From: Sphingomonadales bacterium
Lineage (GTDB): Bacteria; Pseudomonadota; Alphaproteobacteria; Sphingomonadales; Sphingomonadaceae
Direction of reading: 5' to 3'
DNA: 64,000 nucleotides
NCBI GenBank assembly: GCA_027488785.1
Contig: JAIYAY010000026.1
Location: forward strand, 124,001-188,000
The notes beneath the pieces were generated by a model. It was not told the DNA's origin, searched no databases, and worked only from the letters and a program-made list of their open reading frames with translations. Shown here piece by piece: positions 47,704 through 59,303 of this stretch (the first letter of the stretch is position 1; each line of letters starts with the position of its first letter). Both the position numbers and the translations under genes were made by a program.

Positions 47704-48965
47704 AGATTCTCACGAACTGCGCGTTTTATACGTTCAATCAAACTTGGTATCGATCCGCCCAAATGGTCGGCGCGCAAATCATAACCCGATTGCAGTTCGA
47801 TTCTCTCTGATGCCGCATAATGAATCAAGCCGACGAGCGTTGAGAATGCGGGGCCAGAATGCGCTTCGGGAATGCTGACAAGCCCGGCTGGACGGCCGAT
47901 ACGGACTGTGCGGCCCAATGCGCTCTGCATATGTTCGGCAACACCTTTTAATTCCGCGCCGCCGCCAGTCAGAACAACCTGATGCCCGGATGGCCCCGTA
48001 AAGCCCAGTGTTTTTAAGGCCTGCGCAACTTCGGTTACAATGCCATCGACGCGTTGACACACTACGGCATTCAACTGTGCCTTAGTGATGCGTGGGGCTT
48101 GATTGCCGGGTTCAACGCCATTTTCATCTGGGCCAATGTCGAGCACTTCTTGATGGTCGCGTGGGCTAGTCAGCGCCGAACCATGGAAGCATTTCAACCG
48201 CTCTGCCTGTGCGCGGCGAATACCAAAGACCGACGCTATGTCGTCGGTAATGTCCGAGCCGCCTTTTTGAATAGTCTCAAGTCCGACGAGCATCCCGCCA
48301 ATAAACACCGACACGTTGGTCACGGCTGCCCCAAATTCGACCAGTGCAACACCCAGATCGCGCTCCTCCGCAGTCAAACAGGCAAGGCCTGTGGCAACCG
48401 GCCCGACGACGAGCGAATCAACGTCCAGATGCGCCGAGCGTACCGTCATATCCATGTTACGCACAGGTGATTGGTCGGCCAGAACGACATGCACATCAAC
48501 ACCAAGCCGATCTGCGTGCAGCCCGACCGGATTTGCCACACCGCCAACGCCATCGAGCGCATATAAAGTAGGTTGCATATGCAACGCAATTTTGCCGCCC
48601 GTTTGGATATTGGCGCGTCCGGCCTGAAGCAGTTCGTCGACATCGTCTTGCGTGATACGATCGCCGCCCAATTCGATTTCTACGGGGGCCAACATGCTAT
48701 CGAGCCCACCTGACGACATGCCAACCCAAGCCCTATCAATGTTGAGGCCCGCAATACGTTCGGCTTGCTCTACCGCATGACGCACGGACAATTCTGCCTG
48801 TTCGACATCCGCAATGCAGCCACGGGTCACACCCCGGCTTTCGCGCTGACCAGTGCCGAGCACCAGCAGGTCGCCATTTTCGGTTTGCCGCGCGATTAAC
48901 GCGGACACTTTGGATGAACCGATATCAATTGCCGAAATCAACCGTTCGGCACGCGCCGTTTTCAT
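47700..48965 (-). CDS. ftsA: cell division protein FtsA
   Basis: Actin-like ATPase that tethers FtsZ to the membrane. 421 residues. ISAIDIGSSKVSALIA is the phosphate-1 motif, VEFGAAVTNVSVFIGG the phosphate-2 region, and VVLTGGGAELKGVAE the adenosine motif. The C-terminal basic amphipathic helix (SLIERIKRAVRENL) is the membrane anchor. Its ATG overlaps the ftsQ stop (ATGA). Confidence 0.96.
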   Translation of the reverse strand: MKTARAERLISAIDIGSSKVSALIARQTENGDLLVLGTGQRESRGVTRGCIADVEQAELSVRHAVEQAERIAGLNIDRAWVGMSSGGLDSMLAPVEIELGGDRITQDDVDELLQAGRANIQTGGKIALHMQPTLYALDGVGGVANPVGLHADRLGVDVHVVLADQSPVRNMDMTVRSAHLDVDSLVVGPVATGLACLTAEERDLGVALVEFGAAVTNVSVFIGGMLVGLETIQKGGSDITDDIASVFGIRRAQAERLKCFHGSALTSPRDHQEVLDIGPDENGVEPGNQAPRITKAQLNAVVCQRVDGIVTEVAQALKTLGFTGPSGHQVVLTGGGAELKGVAEHMQSALGRTVRIGRPAGLVSIPEAHSGPAFSTLVGLIHYAASERIELQSGYDLRADHLGGSIPSLIERIKRAVRENL

Positions 48966-49918
48966 GCCGTTAATCCATTGTTTTTTGATGTTATTTCGTT
49001 TTTTTCGTCATTATCTTTATTTTCCACTTTAACAGGCTCTGCCTGTTGCACTTTAACAGCTTCTGCCTTTGGTGCTTTGCGGAAATAGGCGCGATTAGGG
49101 TCGCGCAGGTCAAAATGGATAAGGTCTCGGCCCAGCAAACGGTGGACACCGTCCAAGCGTGCAAAGTTCAGAAGTGCTTTGGCAGCTTCAGCCTCACCCT
49201 CTGGCAAAGCCAGCGTTTCGCCGGTCTGGAACTGCAAGTCCCAGCGTCGGTTACCTATCCAGCTTGCGCCTGAAACCTGCGACTTCAACGCCGAAGCATT
49301 GTCGAGCAAGGCGTTCAACGCGACGATATGTGTATTGGCTTCATTGCCATTCAAGGTTGGTAAATCACCGCCCTCACCCGCGCGGACATGTGCCAGAACA
49401 ACACCGTTTGCGTCGATCAGCGAGTATTTCCCGCCCCGTTGCCATATCGCGGCAGGCTTGCGTTCGATAATCTCTACCGCCAATGTATCAGGCAAGCGCC
49501 GCGCAACGCGGGCGTCCTTAATCCACCCATATTGCAGCAAATCCGTACGCACCTTGTCGATATCCACCAAGGGCATCGCACGATCTTTTTCGGCGAGTAC
49601 CAATTGATAGACTTTCAACTGGTCCACCCGTTCCATGCCCGTGACCTCGACACGCTGCACCTGAAAACCGGCCTTGGCAGCAAACGCGGCATATTGCTGG
49701 TACGCGGCCGCGGTCAGCCCTGCATATTGCGCAGCGGCAAAGGCAAGCAGTGTGAGAGCCGTCAATATAATCCAGGTAACAACGCGCTGCACATCCTGTT
49801 CGGAAAAAGGCAGCATACGTATCACCGTATCAACCCATGAAGCTTGCAGCACCTTTTGCCGGGAACTAGGGCTTTTTGCCTTGCGTTTTGCGGGCGCTTT
49901 GCGTGCGACACTAGCCAT
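48962..49918 (-). CDS. ftsQ: cell division protein FtsQ
   Basis: Bitopic divisome scaffold. 318 residues: a basic cytoplasmic N-terminus (KAPAKRKAKSPSSRQK), one membrane helix (about residues 48-70), a POTRA domain (FQVQRVEVTGMERVDQLKVYQLV) and the FtsQ beta domain. The C-terminal ~45 residues are a charged Lys/Asn/Glu-rich tail. It overlaps ddl by one base and ftsA by four. Confidence 0.93.
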   Translation of the reverse strand: MASVARKAPAKRKAKSPSSRQKVLQASWVDTVIRMLPFSEQDVQRVVTWIILTALTLLAFAAAQYAGLTAAAYQQYAAFAAKAGFQVQRVEVTGMERVDQLKVYQLVLAEKDRAMPLVDIDKVRTDLLQYGWIKDARVARRLPDTLAVEIIERKPAAIWQRGGKYSLIDANGVVLAHVRAGEGGDLPTLNGNEANTHIVALNALLDNASALKSQVSGASWIGNRRWDLQFQTGETLALPEGEAEAAKALLNFARLDGVHRLLGRDLIHFDLRDPNRAYFRKAPKAEAVKVQQAEPVKVENKDNDEKNEITSKNNGLTA

Positions 49919-50859
49919 TATGCTACCGCCCCTTTAACCATCAGCGCCTCTTTGACGATAATGTCGACAAGCTGCTCATAGCTGATCCCGACATGACGCG
50001 CTTGTTCGGGCACAAGGCTGAGCGGCGTCATACCAGGCTGTGTATTGGTTTCGAGAACGAAAACACCGTCCATGCCCGCCGTATCATCCCAGCGAAAATC
50101 GGTACGCGAGGCGCCCTTGCAGCCGAGCAATTGGTGCGCGCGCAGAGCGGTTTCCAGCATATATTGGGCAATAACATCCGGGATTTCCGCAGGACAAATA
50201 TGTTCGGTCAGCCCGTCTGTATATTTCGCATCAAAATCATAAAAGCCGCTCTTTGGCTTCAGTTCGGTCACGCACAAAGCCTTATCGCCTAACACAGCTA
50301 CGGTCAGCTCGCGGCCTTTGATGAAGGGTTCAGCCAGCAGCCGGTCAAATTCCTGCCACGGCCCCTTGGCGTCACGCGCAATCGGGTGGCCGTAATTGCT
50401 GTCTTCGGTGACGATTGCTACCCCGACCGAGCTACCTTCGTTCACAGGTTTCAGAACATAAGGGCGCGGCAACGGATCAGCGACATATAAGCTTTCGCTG
50501 TCTACCATAGTGCCTTTTGGCATCGGAATTCCGGCGGGTACGAGGCATTGCTTCGTCAGTTCCTTGTCAATGGCAATAACCGACGTCACCATGCCGCTGT
50601 GGGTGTAAGGAATGTCCATCAAATCCAGCATGCCCTGCACCGAACCATCTTCACCAGGAACACCGTGCAAGGCGTTGAACACAACGTCAGGGCGAAGGGC
50701 CGTGAGGACTTGTGCGACATTGCGGTCCATATCCACGCGGCTGACCTGGTAGCCCAATTTTTCAAGCGCATCGGCCACACCATTACCGCTCATCAACGAC
50801 ACAGGGCGTTCGTTCGACCATCCGCCCATCAATACCGCAACGTGCATTTGCTTACTCAT
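49918..50859 (-). CDS. ddl: D-alanine--D-alanine ligase
   Basis: ATP-grasp enzyme making the D-Ala-D-Ala dipeptide used by MurF. 313 residues. VLMGGWSNERPVSLMSGNGVADAL, HGVPGEDGSVQGMLDLMDIPYTHSG, KPVNEGSSVGV (ATP-grasp) and EINTQPGMTPLSLVP-type VLETNTQPGMTPLSLVP are all present. The start overlaps the murB stop. The Tyr of the active-site lid and downstream Glu agree with a D-Ala ligase, not a lactate ligase, though this is by family resemblance. Confidence 0.96.
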   Translation of the reverse strand: MSKQMHVAVLMGGWSNERPVSLMSGNGVADALEKLGYQVSRVDMDRNVAQVLTALRPDVVFNALHGVPGEDGSVQGMLDLMDIPYTHSGMVTSVIAIDKELTKQCLVPAGIPMPKGTMVDSESLYVADPLPRPYVLKPVNEGSSVGVAIVTEDSNYGHPIARDAKGPWQEFDRLLAEPFIKGRELTVAVLGDKALCVTELKPKSGFYDFDAKYTDGLTEHICPAEIPDVIAQYMLETALRAHQLLGCKGASRTDFRWDDTAGMDGVFVLETNTQPGMTPLSLVPEQARHVGISYEQLVDIIVKEALMVKGAVA

Positions 50860-51752
50860 TTCGTTTCACCCACGCGCTGTATTTCCCATATGAGGTCGAC
50901 GCCCGAATGCGCCAAGACGCGGGCGCGGACTTCTTCGCCCAGCGCCTCGATATCCGCGCTGGTTGCATCGCCTGTATTAATCAAAAAATTGGTGTGTTTT
51001 TCGGACACTTGTGCACCACCAATCTGAAGACCCCGGCATCCCGCAGCATCAACCAATTGCCATGCCTTATGGCCATCCGGATTCTTAAAGGTTGAACCGC
51101 CGGTTTTGGAGCGCAGTGGCTGTGATGCTTCGCGCGATGCGCTAATCCGGTCCATCTCCGCCTGAATCGCTTCGGGTTCACCCGGATACCCTTGGAAACG
51201 AGCCGCCACGACAATCGCGCCATCGGGCAATTCGGAATGACGATAGCGATAATGCAAATCTTCCACCGACAAGGTCGCGAGCGTTCCATCGCGCATCACC
51301 ACATCACAATCGCGCAATATGTCCTTTACCTCGCCGCCGTAAGCACCGCCATTCATGCGCACAAAGCCGCCGACGGTGCCAGGGATCGAGCGCAAAAATT
51401 CTAAGCCAGATATGCCCTTGTCCCGCGCGGTCGAGGATACCAATATGCCCGACGCCCCTGCGCCGCAATCCAGCGTGATTGCGTCAATGCAGGCAACCTT
51501 CGCAAACGCCTTACCGAGGCGAACCACAACACCCCTGACGCCACCATCGCGAATAATGAGGTTAGAACCCAGGCCAAGCGCCATGACCGGTGTAGCAGGG
51601 TCAAGTTCGCGCAAAAACGATTGCAGGTCAGCTACGTCCTTCGGTTCAAACAATATGTCCGCGCTGCCACCCGATTTGAACCACACCAATGGGGCCAATG
51701 GCGCGCCTTGGGTCAAACGCCCTTCTACGTGCGGCACGGGCTGCGTGGTCAT
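50856..51752 (-). CDS. murB: UDP-N-acetylenolpyruvoylglucosamine reductase
   Basis: FAD/NADPH enzyme reducing the enolpyruvyl group to make UDP-MurNAc. The ATG at 51752, overlapping the murC stop, gives 298 residues; the longer frame into murC is rejected. [53 protein letters not shown] and [24 protein letters not shown] are the type I MurB signatures. Confidence 0.96.
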   Translation of the reverse strand: MTTQPVPHVEGRLTQGAPLAPLVWFKSGGSADILFEPKDVADLQSFLRELDPATPVMALGLGSNLIIRDGGVRGVVVRLGKAFAKVACIDAITLDCGAGASGILVSSTARDKGISGLEFLRSIPGTVGGFVRMNGGAYGGEVKDILRDCDVVMRDGTLATLSVEDLHYRYRHSELPDGAIVVAARFQGYPGEPEAIQAEMDRISASREASQPLRSKTGGSTFKNPDGHKAWQLVDAAGCRGLQIGGAQVSEKHTNFLINTGDATSADIEALGEEVRARVLAHSGVDLIWEIQRVGETK

Positions 51753-53167
51753 GCACGCACTGCCTTTATCGCGTCGGCAAGGCCAGCGGCCCATTTGGTG
51801 ATATCGCCAGCGCCCAAGCACACGACGATGTCATTGCCCCGCGCTACCTCGGCCAACTTACGCGCCAAATCACCTGCATCTGCGACCGTCGCGGCGGAAC
51901 GATGCCCCCGCGCCTTAATACCATGCACCAGCGCTGCGGCATCTATGCCGTCAATGGGCCCCTCACCTGCGGCATACACCGGGGAGATGAACACCATGTC
52001 GGCATCATTAAACGCTTGCTGAAAATCATCCATATGGTCGCGCAACCGGGTAAATCGGTGTGGCTGCGCCACGGCAATCACACGGCCCTGCGCGCCTTCA
52101 CGGGCAGCAGACAGCACCGCGCGGATTTCGACGGGATGGTGGCCATAATCATCGATGATCGTGACTGCCCCATCAACAAGGGCTAGTTCGCCGACTTTGG
52201 TAAACCGCCGTTTGACGCCACCGAATTTATCAAAGCCATGGGCAACGGCCGCATCGCTCATCCCCATTTCAAGGCCAACCGCCACAGCGGCCAGCGCATT
52301 TTGCACATTATGGCGGCCCGGCATGGGAAGTCGAATATTCTTTATCGTCCGGAGCGACCCGTCGCGAGCGCGGACAACAACGTCGAAGCTGTTACCGCCG
52401 GGATGCGGGGTAACATTTTCGCCGCGAATGTCGGCCTGCGCCGAAAAGCCATAAGTAATAATCCGACGGTCGCGGATCTTCGGCAAAATCGCCTGCACTT
52501 CGGGATGGTCGAGGCACATAATAGCCGCACCGTAAAAGGGCACGTTTTCGACGAATTCGACAAAAGCGTTTTTGATCGCGTCGAAATCACCATAATGGTC
52601 AAGATGTTCGGGATCGATATTGGTGACAACGGCAAGCGTGCCATCAAGCCTTAGAAAACTGCCGTCGCTTTCATCCGCCTCAACCACCATCCAGTCGCTT
52701 GCACCAAGTCGTGCGTTGGAACCGTAGCTGTTGATAATGCCACCGTTGATGACCGTCGGGTCAATACCGCCATGGTCCAGCATAGCGGCAATGAGCGACG
52801 TTGTCGTCGTCTTGCCATGTGTGCCGGCCACCGCGACCGTGTGCTTCAACCGCATCAATTCGGCGAGCATTTCGGCGCGGCGTACCAAGGGTATGCGCCG
52901 TTCCAAAGCCGCATCGCGTTCTGGATTGCCTGCCTTTACCGCAGTCGATGTTACCACCACCGCAGCATCGCCAAGATTTTCGGCGCTATGACCAATCATC
53001 ACTTTGATGCCGCGTTGGCGTAGGCCTTCGATGACATAGCTGTCGGCGATATCGCTGCCCTGCACTTGGTAACCCAAATTGTGCATGACCTCCGCAATGC
53101 CCGACATACCGATGCCGCCAATGCCGACGAAATGCACAATACCTATATCGGTTGGAACACCTCTCAT
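51749..53167 (-). CDS. murC: UDP-N-acetylmuramate--L-alanine ligase
   Basis: First Mur ligase, adding L-Ala to UDP-MurNAc. 472 residues. N-terminal [31 protein letters not shown] loop [10 protein letters not shown] at 115-124, and [16 protein letters not shown]. The C-terminal domain has [18 protein letters not shown]. It is coupled by ATGA overlaps to murG upstream and murB downstream. Confidence 0.97.
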   Translation of the reverse strand: MRGVPTDIGIVHFVGIGGIGMSGIAEVMHNLGYQVQGSDIADSYVIEGLRQRGIKVMIGHSAENLGDAAVVVTSTAVKAGNPERDAALERRIPLVRRAEMLAELMRLKHTVAVAGTHGKTTTTSLIAAMLDHGGIDPTVINGGIINSYGSNARLGASDWMVVEADESDGSFLRLDGTLAVVTNIDPEHLDHYGDFDAIKNAFVEFVENVPFYGAAIMCLDHPEVQAILPKIRDRRIITYGFSAQADIRGENVTPHPGGNSFDVVVRARDGSLRTIKNIRLPMPGRHNVQNALAAVAVGLEMGMSDAAVAHGFDKFGGVKRRFTKVGELALVDGAVTIIDDYGHHPVEIRAVLSAAREGAQGRVIAVAQPHRFTRLRDHMDDFQQAFNDADMVFISPVYAAGEGPIDGIDAAALVHGIKARGHRSAATVADAGDLARKLAEVARGNDIVVCLGAGDITKWAAGLADAIKAVRA

Positions 53168-54345
53168 GCTGCATTCTCTTTGGCTAGTGCGGGGGATGGG
53201 CTGAAACCGCCACCGGATTGGGCTTGTGATTTTATTCCATGCATTATGGGGGCGCGGCCAAAGGATTCTACTAGATCGGCAAGATCGGCAACCGCATTAG
53301 GCCGACCACAGCTTTTGGCGGCCTTGGCGGCATTTTCCATCGCTCCGGGCTCGAATGCTATGATCTGTATCTGCTTGGCTAGCTCCAATGCCGTGAATTC
53401 TGGCTGCGCGATGGCGCGCGCGCCGCCCGCTTCGACCATTTCTTTGACATTGTAGCTTTGGTGATCGTCGGTCGCGCTGGGCAGTGGGACCAATATCGCT
53501 GGCCGTCCCGCGCATGTTAGCTCGGCAATAGTCGACGCCCCTGCCCGCGATATCACCATATGCGCCCAGCCAAGCCGCTGCGGCAAGTCTGGCAAATAGG
53601 TTGCCAGCTCTGCTGGAATATCATGGGCAGCATAAGCCGCGCGCACGGCATCAATATCTTCAGCGCGGCATTGCTGCGTCACTTGCAAACGCCGCCGTAA
53701 ACTGACCGGCAAATTCGACAACCCGTCAGGTACGACATTGGAAAGCACTGTCGCGCCCTGGCTTCCGCCCGTCACCAGCACGCGGAAGATGCCGTCGGTC
53801 GATAAAGCTGGATAAGGCTGGTCCCGCAAATCAAGCACATCTTCGCGGACCGGGTTACCAACCAGATGCACTTTGCTGGCATGGCGGGGCGATAGGCGCA
53901 GCACGTCGGGATAAGAGGTAGCGATCGCGTTTACTTGCCGTGCTGTGAAACGATTGACGCGGCCAAGCACAGCATTTTGTTCATGAATAATCGTCGGTAT
54001 TTTCTCGGCAAAGGCACCGAGCAATGCCGGAAACGCCGGATACCCGCCAAAGCCCACCACGGCGCTGGGCGCAAAATCTTCATATAGGCGGCGCGCCATA
54101 GCACGGCCTTCGGCAATCGCCTTTAGGCCGGGAAGCCAGCTCGACAGATTTTTAGTAATGCGGCCAGCGGGCAGCTTATGCGTCGCCATCTTATCAGGAC
54201 AGCCCGGAATTTTGGCACCACGCTCGTCGGTAATAAGCGCCACATGATGCCCCCGGTTGATCAGCTCCTGTCCCAGCGCAAAGGCAGGAATCAAATGCCC
54301 GCCAGTACCGCCTGCAGCCAACACATAATGACGAGAAATGGTCAT
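53164..54345 (-). CDS. murG: undecaprenyldiphospho-muramoylpentapeptide beta-N-acetylglucosaminyltransferase
   Basis: Membrane-associated GT28 glycosyltransferase converting lipid I to lipid II. 393 residues. The glycine loops [19 protein letters not shown] and [14 protein letters not shown], and [16 protein letters not shown] and [33 protein letters not shown] in the UDP-GlcNAc domain, are clear. It has a slightly longer Pro/Ala-rich C-terminus than usual. It overlaps murC and ftsW by four bases each. Confidence 0.97.
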   Translation of the reverse strand: MTISRHYVLAAGGTGGHLIPAFALGQELINRGHHVALITDERGAKIPGCPDKMATHKLPAGRITKNLSSWLPGLKAIAEGRAMARRLYEDFAPSAVVGFGGYPAFPALLGAFAEKIPTIIHEQNAVLGRVNRFTARQVNAIATSYPDVLRLSPRHASKVHLVGNPVREDVLDLRDQPYPALSTDGIFRVLVTGGSQGATVLSNVVPDGLSNLPVSLRRRLQVTQQCRAEDIDAVRAAYAAHDIPAELATYLPDLPQRLGWAHMVISRAGASTIAELTCAGRPAILVPLPSATDDHQSYNVKEMVEAGGARAIAQPEFTALELAKQIQIIAFEPGAMENAAKAAKSCGRPNAVADLADLVESFGRAPIMHGIKSQAQSGGGFSPSPALAKENAA

Positions 54346-55562
54346 GGCCTGTGTCCCTTCACCATATAAAGCGACCGGTCAAGATATGGGTTTCGCTTTG
54401 TTAATGCGAGTATAAGACCACATGTAATTGAAAGCGCCAAGGTCGACGATCCGCCATAGCTGATGAACGGTAGAGTCATGCCCTTGGATGGGAAAACACC
54501 CAAATTCACGGCAATGTTAATCATCGCCTGTCCGCAAAATTGCGCACCAAGGGCCGTTACCGCCATAACCACAAACTGGTCTTTCTCATCTAACAGGCGG
54601 ATGATAATACGGACCAAAATCGCGAAGTATAAAATGGCAATGACCATGCAGGCCAAAAGACCAAATTCTTCACCGATGACCGAGAAGATATAATCGGTAT
54701 GCCCCTCAGGCAGTGAATATTTCTTTATGCCAAGCCCTGGACCAAGGCCAATAAAGCCCCCATTTGTTAAAGTCGCCATCGCCATTTTGTCATGTGTCAG
54801 CCCCTCAGTACCGAAAATCCAGGCGTCTATTCGCTGGGTTGCGACGGGGTAGAAATTATAGGCGAGAAGGATGAACACTATGCCACTGATCACGAGGAAC
54901 CAAAGGCGGCTTGCAGGCACGCCAGCGACCATCATCAGGGCGAACCATGTGCCCATGAACAAAATAGATTGCCCAAGGTCAGGTTGCAGCAACAGGAAAA
55001 AACACACAAGCCCAGTTGCGATGCTGGTAAGGAAAAGAACGGGCAAGCTTGGATCTTTCAACCGCCAGCTAATAATCCACGCCATCATAACCGCGAAAAA
55101 GGGTTTCAGAAACTCAGACGGCTGAAGCCCCGCAAAACCAGGTCCAATCCATCTTTGCGACCCGTTCACCTCACGTCCTAACAGGGGCACCAAAGCAAGC
55201 AGAACAAAAAAAACGCAGAAGCCGTAGACGGCAAAGCGTCGCGCTTGTTCGCGCGAGGACATCGACACCAGAAGCATGACGGGAATACCAATGAGGACCC
55301 ACATCAATTGCCGATAAAAGAAATAAAGCGAAGAAAGCTCGGTCGTTGACGAAGACAGCCGCTGGGCGCCTGCCGGCGATGCCGCAGCGACAGCAAGCAA
55401 ACCAATGGCGATCAGCACCATCATCAAAGACAGCAACACGCGGTCGAGTTCCCAGAACCAAACGCCCAATGGCGAACGGTCGCCGCGGCCAAGGCGATTG
55501 GCAAAGCCGATCTTGCCGGTTTTGGCCGCAAGGACCCAAGGCGCCTCTTTGCTATCGCTCAT
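54342..55562 (-). CDS. ftsW: peptidoglycan glycosyltransferase FtsW
   Basis: SEDS-family polymerase of septal peptidoglycan, working with FtsI. 406 residues with about ten membrane helices after a ~40-residue cytoplasmic N-terminus. GREVNGSQRWIGPGFAGLQPSEFLK, GLGPGLGIKKYSLPEGHTDYIFSVIGEEFGL and GMTLPFISYGGSSTLALSI are the family signatures. The start overlaps the murD stop (ATGA). Confidence 0.96.
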   Translation of the reverse strand: MSDSKEAPWVLAAKTGKIGFANRLGRGDRSPLGVWFWELDRVLLSLMMVLIAIGLLAVAAASPAGAQRLSSSTTELSSLYFFYRQLMWVLIGIPVMLLVSMSSREQARRFAVYGFCVFFVLLALVPLLGREVNGSQRWIGPGFAGLQPSEFLKPFFAVMMAWIISWRLKDPSLPVLFLTSIATGLVCFFLLLQPDLGQSILFMGTWFALMMVAGVPASRLWFLVISGIVFILLAYNFYPVATQRIDAWIFGTEGLTHDKMAMATLTNGGFIGLGPGLGIKKYSLPEGHTDYIFSVIGEEFGLLACMVIAILYFAILVRIIIRLLDEKDQFVVMAVTALGAQFCGQAMINIAVNLGVFPSKGMTLPFISYGGSSTLALSITCGLILALTKRNPYLDRSLYMVKGHRP

Positions 55563-56848
55563 AATGCTTCCACAATCGCACGAAACGCATCGCCGCGGGC
55601 TTCGAAGTCTTTGAACTGGTCAAAGGACGCGCAGGCGGGCGAAAGCATGATAACGTCGCCTGGCTGTGCTTGGGCGGCAGCTGAATGCACCGCTGCGCCC
55701 ATCATTTCGCTGCGTTCCACAGGCATATGCGGCGATAATAATTCATGGAACAACGGACCGGCCTCGCCAATGGTGTATGCTTTTACAACATGACCAAAAT
55801 TGGGGATGCATTCGTCCAGATTGTCGGTCTTTGGCAATCCGCCAACGATCCAATGCACGCGGGGATAAGCGGCCAAGGCAGGCGCCGTCGACGCCGCATT
55901 TGTTGCCTTGCTGTCGTTCACAAATAATACGCCATTACGCTCGGCCACAACTTCCATACGATGCGCCAGTCCGTTGAAGCTGCGCATCGCGGGCCGCCAT
56001 TGGGCCTCCGTCAGCCCTAGCGCTTCGACGATGGCAATGGCCACCGCAATATTCTGCAAGTTATGCGGCCCTTGAAGCGCAGGCCATTCGGCCTGACCGC
56101 ATACCAATTGCGGATCGGCGAGATGCACCCATTCCGCTCCACGTCGCGCACGCACATCATTATAGACGCGTTCGGTATCGGCATCGCCTTTGCCAAAAAC
56201 AGCAAACTCTTTGCCCGTTTGCATCTCAAACAGCCGCGCTTTTGACGCCATATAGGCTGCATAGCCATCATAGCGGTCGAGATGGTCTGGCGAGAGGTTA
56301 ATGAGTGCAGCGGCATCGCAGGCAAGGCTGTGCGTGATATCAATCTGGTAGCTTGAAAGCTCAAGCACATAAACGCCGCCTGCGGGCAATGGTGCTTGCG
56401 ACAATATGGGCAAGCCAATATTACCCCCCATACGGACGGGGATTGCTGCGCTTTCCAACAAATGATGCACCAAGGCCGTCGTCGTGGATTTACCATTGGT
56501 TCCGGTAATACCGACAACACGATGCGGCGGCAGGTTCGGCCGTGCCATTGCGAACAATTCGATATCACCAATAAGCGGGATGCCTGACGCCTTTGCCTTA
56601 TCGGCAATAGGGTGGCGGTTAATTGGAACGCCTGGCGACACAACAATGGCCGTGTAGCCCGTCAAGTCACTCAGCAATGGATCGGTAATCGTCGCAATGT
56701 CGGCAACCTTGGCGCGCGCGCCTTCGTCATTGTCCCATGCCAATACTTCTGCCCCGCCGGCGACAAGCGCTCGCACAGCCGAAAGGCCCGAGCGCGCAAG
56801 TCCCAATATTGCGAACTTCCGGTCTTTAAAGGCAGGGGTAGTGATCAT
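55559..56848 (-). CDS. murD: UDP-N-acetylmuramoylalanine--D-glutamate ligase
   Basis: Second Mur ligase. The ATG at 56848 overlaps the mraY stop and gives 429 residues; the longer frame runs into mraY and is rejected. [30 protein letters not shown] at the N-terminus, ATP loop [11 protein letters not shown] at 116-126, and [14 protein letters not shown] and [17 protein letters not shown] are typical. It is linked by four-base overlaps on both sides. Confidence 0.96.
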   Translation of the reverse strand: MITTPAFKDRKFAILGLARSGLSAVRALVAGGAEVLAWDNDEGARAKVADIATITDPLLSDLTGYTAIVVSPGVPINRHPIADKAKASGIPLIGDIELFAMARPNLPPHRVVGITGTNGKSTTTALVHHLLESAAIPVRMGGNIGLPILSQAPLPAGGVYVLELSSYQIDITHSLACDAAALINLSPDHLDRYDGYAAYMASKARLFEMQTGKEFAVFGKGDADTERVYNDVRARRGAEWVHLADPQLVCGQAEWPALQGPHNLQNIAVAIAIVEALGLTEAQWRPAMRSFNGLAHRMEVVAERNGVLFVNDSKATNAASTAPALAAYPRVHWIVGGLPKTDNLDECIPNFGHVVKAYTIGEAGPLFHELLSPHMPVERSEMMGAAVHSAAAQAQPGDVIMLSPACASFDQFKDFEARGDAFRAIVEAL

Positions 56849-57915
56849 CTGAGTTTGAGGGTAGATAGCCCCGCAAGCGCCAATACGAAAGCCACAATCC
56901 AAAAGCGGATGACAACGGTCGGTTCGGACCAGCCAAGCTGCTCAAAATGGTGGTGAATTGGCGCCATGCGAAAAATGCGCTTTCCCGTCCGCTTGAACCA
57001 AAACACCTGAATAATAACCGATAGCGCCTCAACCACGAAAAGCCCGCCAATGATGGCGAGTACAAACTCATGGTGCGCTACAACAGCAATCGCACCGAGT
57101 GTTCCGCCCAAGGCAAGGCTTCCGGTGTCACCCATGAATACCGCTGCCGGGGGGGCGTTAAACCACAAAAAAGCAAGTCCAGCGCCGACAATCGCACCGC
57201 ACAACATGGCGAGATCCCCTGCCCCCAAAAAGAACGGAATACCGAGATATTCCGCATATTTCGCATTACCCACCATGTAGACGATTAACATAAATGCGAG
57301 GGAGGCAATTATGACGGGCATGGTCGCAAGGCCATCCAGACCGTCAGTTAGATTCACAGCATTTCCAAAGGACACAATTACAAACGCGCCAAAAGGCACA
57401 TACCACCAGCCCAAATCGATGATGGGTCCATTGACGAAAGGCAGATATAAATTGCCACCCGATTGCCAGACGATCAGCGATACCGCGACGCCAGCAATGG
57501 CAAATTCCCATAACAACCGGACCTTGCCGGACACGCCCTTGTGGCTACGCTTCTTGACCTTGTCATAATCGTCGAGAAATCCAACGATTCCAAATCCAGC
57601 GGTCACCAATAAACAGGCCCAGACATAGATGTTTTTCAGGTCCATCCACAAAAGCATTGAAATTCCGACCGAAACCAAGATCATCAAGCCGCCCATCGTG
57701 GGCGTACCGACCTTCGCAAGATGGGTTTGCGGTCCGTCGGTTCGGATAGGTTGCCCCTTGCCCTGACGCACACGCAGCATGCTGATAAAGCGTGGCCCAA
57801 TCAACAGGCCGATAACCAACGCAGTGGCCACTGCCGCCCCAGAGCGGAAACTTAAATAGCGGATGAGGTTTAAAACACCGGGAAACCCAAGATACTCGGC
57901 CAAAAGATATAGCAT
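56845..57915 (-). CDS. mraY: phospho-N-acetylmuramoyl-pentapeptide-transferase
   Basis: Integral membrane enzyme forming lipid I from UDP-MurNAc-pentapeptide and undecaprenyl phosphate. 356 residues with about ten helices. The cytoplasmic motifs [42 protein letters not shown], and [18 protein letters not shown] and [16 protein letters not shown] carry the conserved Asp and His residues. Its ATG overlaps the murF stop by one base. Confidence 0.97.
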   Translation of the reverse strand: MLYLLAEYLGFPGVLNLIRYLSFRSGAAVATALVIGLLIGPRFISMLRVRQGKGQPIRTDGPQTHLAKVGTPTMGGLMILVSVGISMLLWMDLKNIYVWACLLVTAGFGIVGFLDDYDKVKKRSHKGVSGKVRLLWEFAIAGVAVSLIVWQSGGNLYLPFVNGPIIDLGWWYVPFGAFVIVSFGNAVNLTDGLDGLATMPVIIASLAFMLIVYMVGNAKYAEYLGIPFFLGAGDLAMLCGAIVGAGLAFLWFNAPPAAVFMGDTGSLALGGTLGAIAVVAHHEFVLAIIGGLFVVEALSVIIQVFWFKRTGKRIFRMAPIHHHFEQLGWSEPTVVIRFWIVAFVLALAGLSTLKLR

Positions 57916-59303
57916 CAGTTTTTCCCATCCGTCAGCGCGTTGACGATTAAGGAAAGTCCCATACTATTGGAACCTTTGACCAAAACCGTATCTGATGCGC
58001 AAAGATATTGTTGCAGGACGCCAAGTGCCTCCTGCGCGGTCGCGCAATGCGCGAATTTCTTGGGCCCCTCAACCCCTGCTTTCAACTCTTCGGCGAGAAT
58101 TTCCATCTCTTGACCGACAAGGATTGCAAAATCGACCTTTGCGGCGGCCAAGGGTGCGGCAAGCGCGCTGTGATAATGATTAGCCTTGTCGCCCAATTCC
58201 TTCATCGAGCCCAAAACCGCAATGCGCCGTCCGCCATCCGACAGTCCCAGCTGGTCAATCGTTGCGGCCATGGAGGCTGGGTTGGCATTGTAGCTTTCGT
58301 CGATCACATGGACGCTGCCGCCAGTGACAGCCACATCATGCCGAGCGCCGCGTCCGGATAAGCCGCCCATTTCGGCCATTGCCAGACCCGCAGATGCCAA
58401 ATCGCCGCCAGCGGCCAGCACAGCGGCCAATACGGCCATGCTGTTGGCAATCCAATGCTGACCAGGTTGCGACAAATTGAAGCACAACATCGCGTCGCGC
58501 ACTTTTGCGGTGATCCGCGTGCCATTATCAGCAGTGATGAGATGGTCGATAACACAGACATCGGCCTCAGGGCTGAAGCCAAAGGACATTATGGAATCGG
58601 AATATTTTTCTGCCGCAGCGCGCAGACGTGGGTAATGCACATTATCCGCGGGCAATATGGCCGTGCCGCCTTTAACTAAGCCTTCGAATATCTCTGCCTT
58701 AGCATCGGCAATGCCGCTTTCATCCTTGAAAAATTCGATATGCGCAGGGGCAATTGTCGTGATGATGGCGACATCGGGCCGGACAATATGGCTCAATGCG
58801 CGCATTTCGCCCGCATGGTTCATACCCATTTCGAATATGCCAAAGTCGCAATCTGCGGGCATCCGCGCCAGACTTAAGGGCACGCCGACATGGTTGTTAT
58901 AGCTTTTTACTGAACGGTGCGCCCACCCGCGTGAGCTACGGTCAAGTGCGGCGAACAAGGCTTCCTTGGTACCGGTCTTACCTGCAGAGCCCGTTACGCC
59001 AATGATCTTTGCCTTCGTCCGCGCGCGCGACGCATGACCCAATGCCTCCAAAGCCTGCATAGTATCGGCGACTAGGATATGGGGGTGCGCCACTGGCTGC
59101 GACACAATCGCCCCCGCTGCGCCATTGGCAAATGCCTTGTCGACGAACAAATGCCCGTCGGTCTCGGCGCCCTTCAAGGCCAAAAACAGATCACCCTTGC
59201 CGATTTCACGCGAATCAAAGGCAACACCCGTAACATCAAAATGCCCGGACGCGGTCCCGCCCGTTGCGGCGAGCAGTTCTTCAAAAGTCCATAACGGGTT
59301 CAT
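57915..59303 (-). CDS. murF: UDP-N-acetylmuramoyl-tripeptide--D-alanyl-D-alanine ligase
   Basis: Adds the D-Ala-D-Ala made by Ddl. The ATG at 59303 overlaps the murE stop and gives 462 residues. [17 protein letters not shown] in the N-terminal domain, ATP loop [12 protein letters not shown] at 105-116, [10 protein letters not shown] and [15 protein letters not shown] are all conserved. A start three codons upstream is possible but sits inside murE. Confidence 0.96.
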   Translation of the reverse strand: MNPLWTFEELLAATGGTASGHFDVTGVAFDSREIGKGDLFLALKGAETDGHLFVDKAFANGAAGAIVSQPVAHPHILVADTMQALEALGHASRARTKAKIIGVTGSAGKTGTKEALFAALDRSSRGWAHRSVKSYNNHVGVPLSLARMPADCDFGIFEMGMNHAGEMRALSHIVRPDVAIITTIAPAHIEFFKDESGIADAKAEIFEGLVKGGTAILPADNVHYPRLRAAAEKYSDSIMSFGFSPEADVCVIDHLITADNGTRITAKVRDAMLCFNLSQPGQHWIANSMAVLAAVLAAGGDLASAGLAMAEMGGLSGRGARHDVAVTGGSVHVIDESYNANPASMAATIDQLGLSDGGRRIAVLGSMKELGDKANHYHSALAAPLAAAKVDFAILVGQEMEILAEELKAGVEGPKKFAHCATAQEALGVLQQYLCASDTVLVKGSNSMGLSLIVNALTDGKN